DNA from: Spirochaetales bacterium
GTDB lineage: Bacteria > Spirochaetota > Spirochaetia > Sphaerochaetales > Sphaerochaetaceae
DNA: 8,063 bases
NCBI GenBank assembly: GCA_017614625.1
Contig: JAGABK010000179.1
Location: forward strand, 1-8,063
Direction of reading: 5' to 3'
Positions 6,473 through 8,063 of this stretch are shown piece after piece. Under the pieces are notes generated by a model. The model did no database searches and had not been told where the DNA came from. It saw nothing but the letters and a program-made list of their open reading frames with translations. Within the stretch, counting starts at the first letter, position 1; every line of letters starts with the position of its first letter. The translations under genes and the position numbers were made by a program.

Positions 6473-7549
6473 ATGTTGAAACTCAGGGAAAACAGCAAGT
6501 ACGATCTCGTATGCCCCACCAGCATGGGCGTCAGGATCACGCCGGCGAACAGGCTCCCCGTACACACGAGCCGTGTTTTCGAGATGCAGGCCACAAGCGC
6601 CGAGAGCAACGTCCTCAACGTCTCCTCGTCGCTCGGTCTCAGGACAATGGTCCTGACGACCTTCGTTAAGGAAAGCCCCATAGCAGCCTTCATCAAGGCC
6701 GAGCTCAGGTTCAGGAACATTGAGTACACAGGTCCGGAAGTGGAGCAGGGCGGAGCCTGGGGCTACAGGCACCAGTTCAACATCGCCGACAGCGGTTACG
6801 GAAGCCGCGGACCCAGGGTCTGGAACGACAGGACCGGAGAGGTCGGAAGAACCCTCAAGGCCTCTGATTTCGACCTGAAGAAGATCTTCGCCGAGGACGG
6901 CGTGAGGATCCTGCATCTGTCGGGCCTGATCGCCGCGCTCTCGCACGAGACCACGCAGTTCTGCCTTGACGTTGCCAGGGAAGCGAAGAAGAACGGGACC
7001 CTCATCTCGTTCGACCTGAACTACCGCGCCTCCTTCTGGAAGGGCCGCGAGGCCGAGCTTTCGGCAGCCTTCAGCGAGATCGCCTCAATCGCCGACATCC
7101 TCGTCGGAAACGAGGAGGATTTCCAGCTCTGTCTGGGCATGAAGGGTCCCGAGGCCGGCGGAAAGGACCTTTCCGCAAAGATCGGCCAGTTCAAGGGCAT
7201 GATCGGCGAAGTCAAGAAGAGCTATCCCAACGCACAGGTCTATGCAACCACGCTGCGTGAGGTCGTAAGCGCCAACGAGCACAACTGGGGCGCTCTTGTG
7301 AGCGTAGGGGACAACTGGTACGAGGAGCTTCCCAGACCCATCCAGGTCATGGACAGGATCGGCGGCGGAGACGGCTTCGTGGGCGGTCTTCTCTATGCCA
7401 TCATCGCAGGCAAGGCCGAAGAGGAATGGATACGTTACGGCTGGGCCACGGGCGTCCTGGCGACCACTGTCCTGACGGACTACGGCACGCCGGCGGACGA
7501 GGACCAGATAATGTCGATCTACAAGGGCAACGCCCGCGTCAAGAGATAA
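6473..7549 (+). CDS. kdgK: PfkB-family sugar kinase, probable 2-keto-3-deoxygluconate kinase
   Basis: This is a 358-residue ribokinase/PfkB-fold kinase. The C-terminal signature DRIGGGDGF (294-302) supplies the anion hole and the catalytic base D300; DLNYR (181-185) and GNEEDF (212-217) are typical of the KDG kinase branch. The N-terminal MGVRITPANR (18-27) aligns with the start of KdgK proteins. However, the usual di-glycine substrate-lid motif is replaced by ATSAESNV (40-47). The expected reaction is 2-keto-3-deoxy-D-gluconate plus ATP to KDPG, downstream of mannonate in the uronate pathway, but the altered N-terminal motif leaves the substrate open. I chose ATG 6473, because GAGGAG (6462-6467) lies 5 nt before it. 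A GTG at 6467 would add two residues but falls inside that ribosome-binding site. Only 2 nt separate it from the upstream stop, implying translational coupling. Confidence 0.85.
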   Translation: MLKLRENSKYDLVCPTSMGVRITPANRLPVHTSRVFEMQATSAESNVLNVSSSLGLRTMVLTTFVKESPIAAFIKAELRFRNIEYTGPEVEQGGAWGYRHQFNIADSGYGSRGPRVWNDRTGEVGRTLKASDFDLKKIFAEDGVRILHLSGLIAALSHETTQFCLDVAREAKKNGTLISFDLNYRASFWKGREAELSAAFSEIASIADILVGNEEDFQLCLGMKGPEAGGKDLSAKIGQFKGMIGEVKKSYPNAQVYATTLREVVSANEHNWGALVSVGDNWYEELPRPIQVMDRIGGGDGFVGGLLYAIIAGKAEEEWIRYGWATGVLATTVLTDYGTPADEDQIMSIYKGNARVKR

Positions 7550-7560
7550 GGAGACGATTC

Positions 7561-8063
7561 ATGAGCAAGAAAGCAGATATAGGATTGATCGGACTCGCCG
7601 TCATGGGCGAGAACATCGTGATGAACATGGAGTCCAAGGGCTTCACCATCGCCGTATACAACAGGACACTGAGCAAGGTCGACGACTTCGTCAACGGCAG
7701 GGCCAGGGGAAAGAACGTCATCGGATGCCACAGCATCCAGGAACTGGCTGCCAACCTCGAGAGACCGCGCAAGGTCATGCTCCTGGTCAAGGCCGGACAG
7801 CCTGTTGACGACTTCATCGAGCAGCTCCTGGGCGTCCTCGAGCCCGGCGATGTCATCATCGACAGCGGAAACAGCCACTTCCCCGACACCATGAGAAGAT
7901 GTAAGTATGTCGAATCCAAGGGTCTTCTCTATATCGGAACCGGCGTTTCAGGCGGTGAGGAGGGTGCCCTGAAGGGACCGTCCATGATGCCCGGCGGATC
8001 CGAGGCTGCATGGCCTCTGGTCAAGCCCATCTTCCAGGCCATCTGCGCCAAGGTCGAGGACGG
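7561..8063 (+). CDS. gnd: 6-phosphogluconate dehydrogenase, decarboxylating (3'-partial)
   Basis: The frame stays open from ATG 7561 to the window end, giving 167 complete codons of an enzyme normally near 470-480 residues. Gnd oxidises 6-phosphogluconate to ribulose 5-phosphate and CO2 with NADP+ or NAD+. The nucleotide-binding motif is GLAVMGEN (11-18), the dinucleotide-selecting segment is VYNRT (32-36), MLLVKAG is at 73-79, GNSHFPDT at 103-110, and the family hallmark VSGGEEGA (129-136) is followed by KGPSMMPGG (138-146). The catalytic Lys and the helical C-terminal domain lie beyond the window. AAGGAG (7548-7553) overlaps the kdgK stop codon and is 7 nt from the ATG; the gap is 11 nt, so it belongs to the same operon. 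Its presence adds oxidative pentose-phosphate chemistry to a uronate cluster. Confidence 0.95.
   Translation, partial: MSKKADIGLIGLAVMGENIVMNMESKGFTIAVYNRTLSKVDDFVNGRARGKNVIGCHSIQELAANLERPRKVMLLVKAGQPVDDFIEQLLGVLEPGDVIIDSGNSHFPDTMRRCKYVESKGLLYIGTGVSGGEEGALKGPSMMPGGSEAAWPLVKPIFQAICAKVED

Overview
The window is GC-rich bacterial DNA (Arg AGG and Ile ATA codons are common). It holds six protein genes, two of them cut by the window edges. I see no RNA gene, insertion sequence, CRISPR array or phage gene. The gene set (a UxaE-type epimerase, an FCD-GntR regulator, a fused MacB-like ABC exporter and a Clostridia/Spirochaete-style sugar kinase) suggests an anaerobic, sugar-fermenting bacterium of the Spirochaetota or Bacillota type. 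A spirochaete such as a Sphaerochaetaceae member is my best guess, from family resemblance only.

Left part (1-2606, + strand): the 3' portion of a large fused ABC transporter with an ATPase domain, one membrane helix, a very large extracytoplasmic domain and three C-terminal helices. It carries two low-complexity repeat tracts. It ends convergently with the regulator gene, with a small GC-rich hairpin between them.

Right part (2649-8063): a sugar-acid catabolic locus. A GntR/FCD repressor-type gene (minus strand) is divergent from a tightly packed plus-strand operon: uxaE (tagaturonate/fructuronate epimerase), a mannitol-dehydrogenase-family reductase (probably fructuronate reductase, uxuB-like), a PfkB-family kinase (probably 2-keto-3-deoxygluconate kinase, kdgK-like) and the start of gnd (6-phosphogluconate dehydrogenase). 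The inferred flow is tagaturonate to fructuronate (UxaE), fructuronate to mannonate (reductase), then dehydration by a UxuA that is not in this window, then phosphorylation of 2-keto-3-deoxygluconate. Mannonate dehydratase, uronate isomerase, KDPG aldolase and a transporter are not visible here.

The 123-bp divergent region is well organised. It has back-to-back promoter candidates with 17-bp spacers, an operator-like palindrome exactly between the two -35 boxes, and a second palindrome just past the predicted operon start. A 15-bp exact copy of that second site lies about 750 bp away, on the stop codon of the regulator gene. The regulator mRNA may be leaderless. No completely unknown system is evident; the most unusual content is this regulatory layout and the departures from family motifs in the kinase and the reductase.
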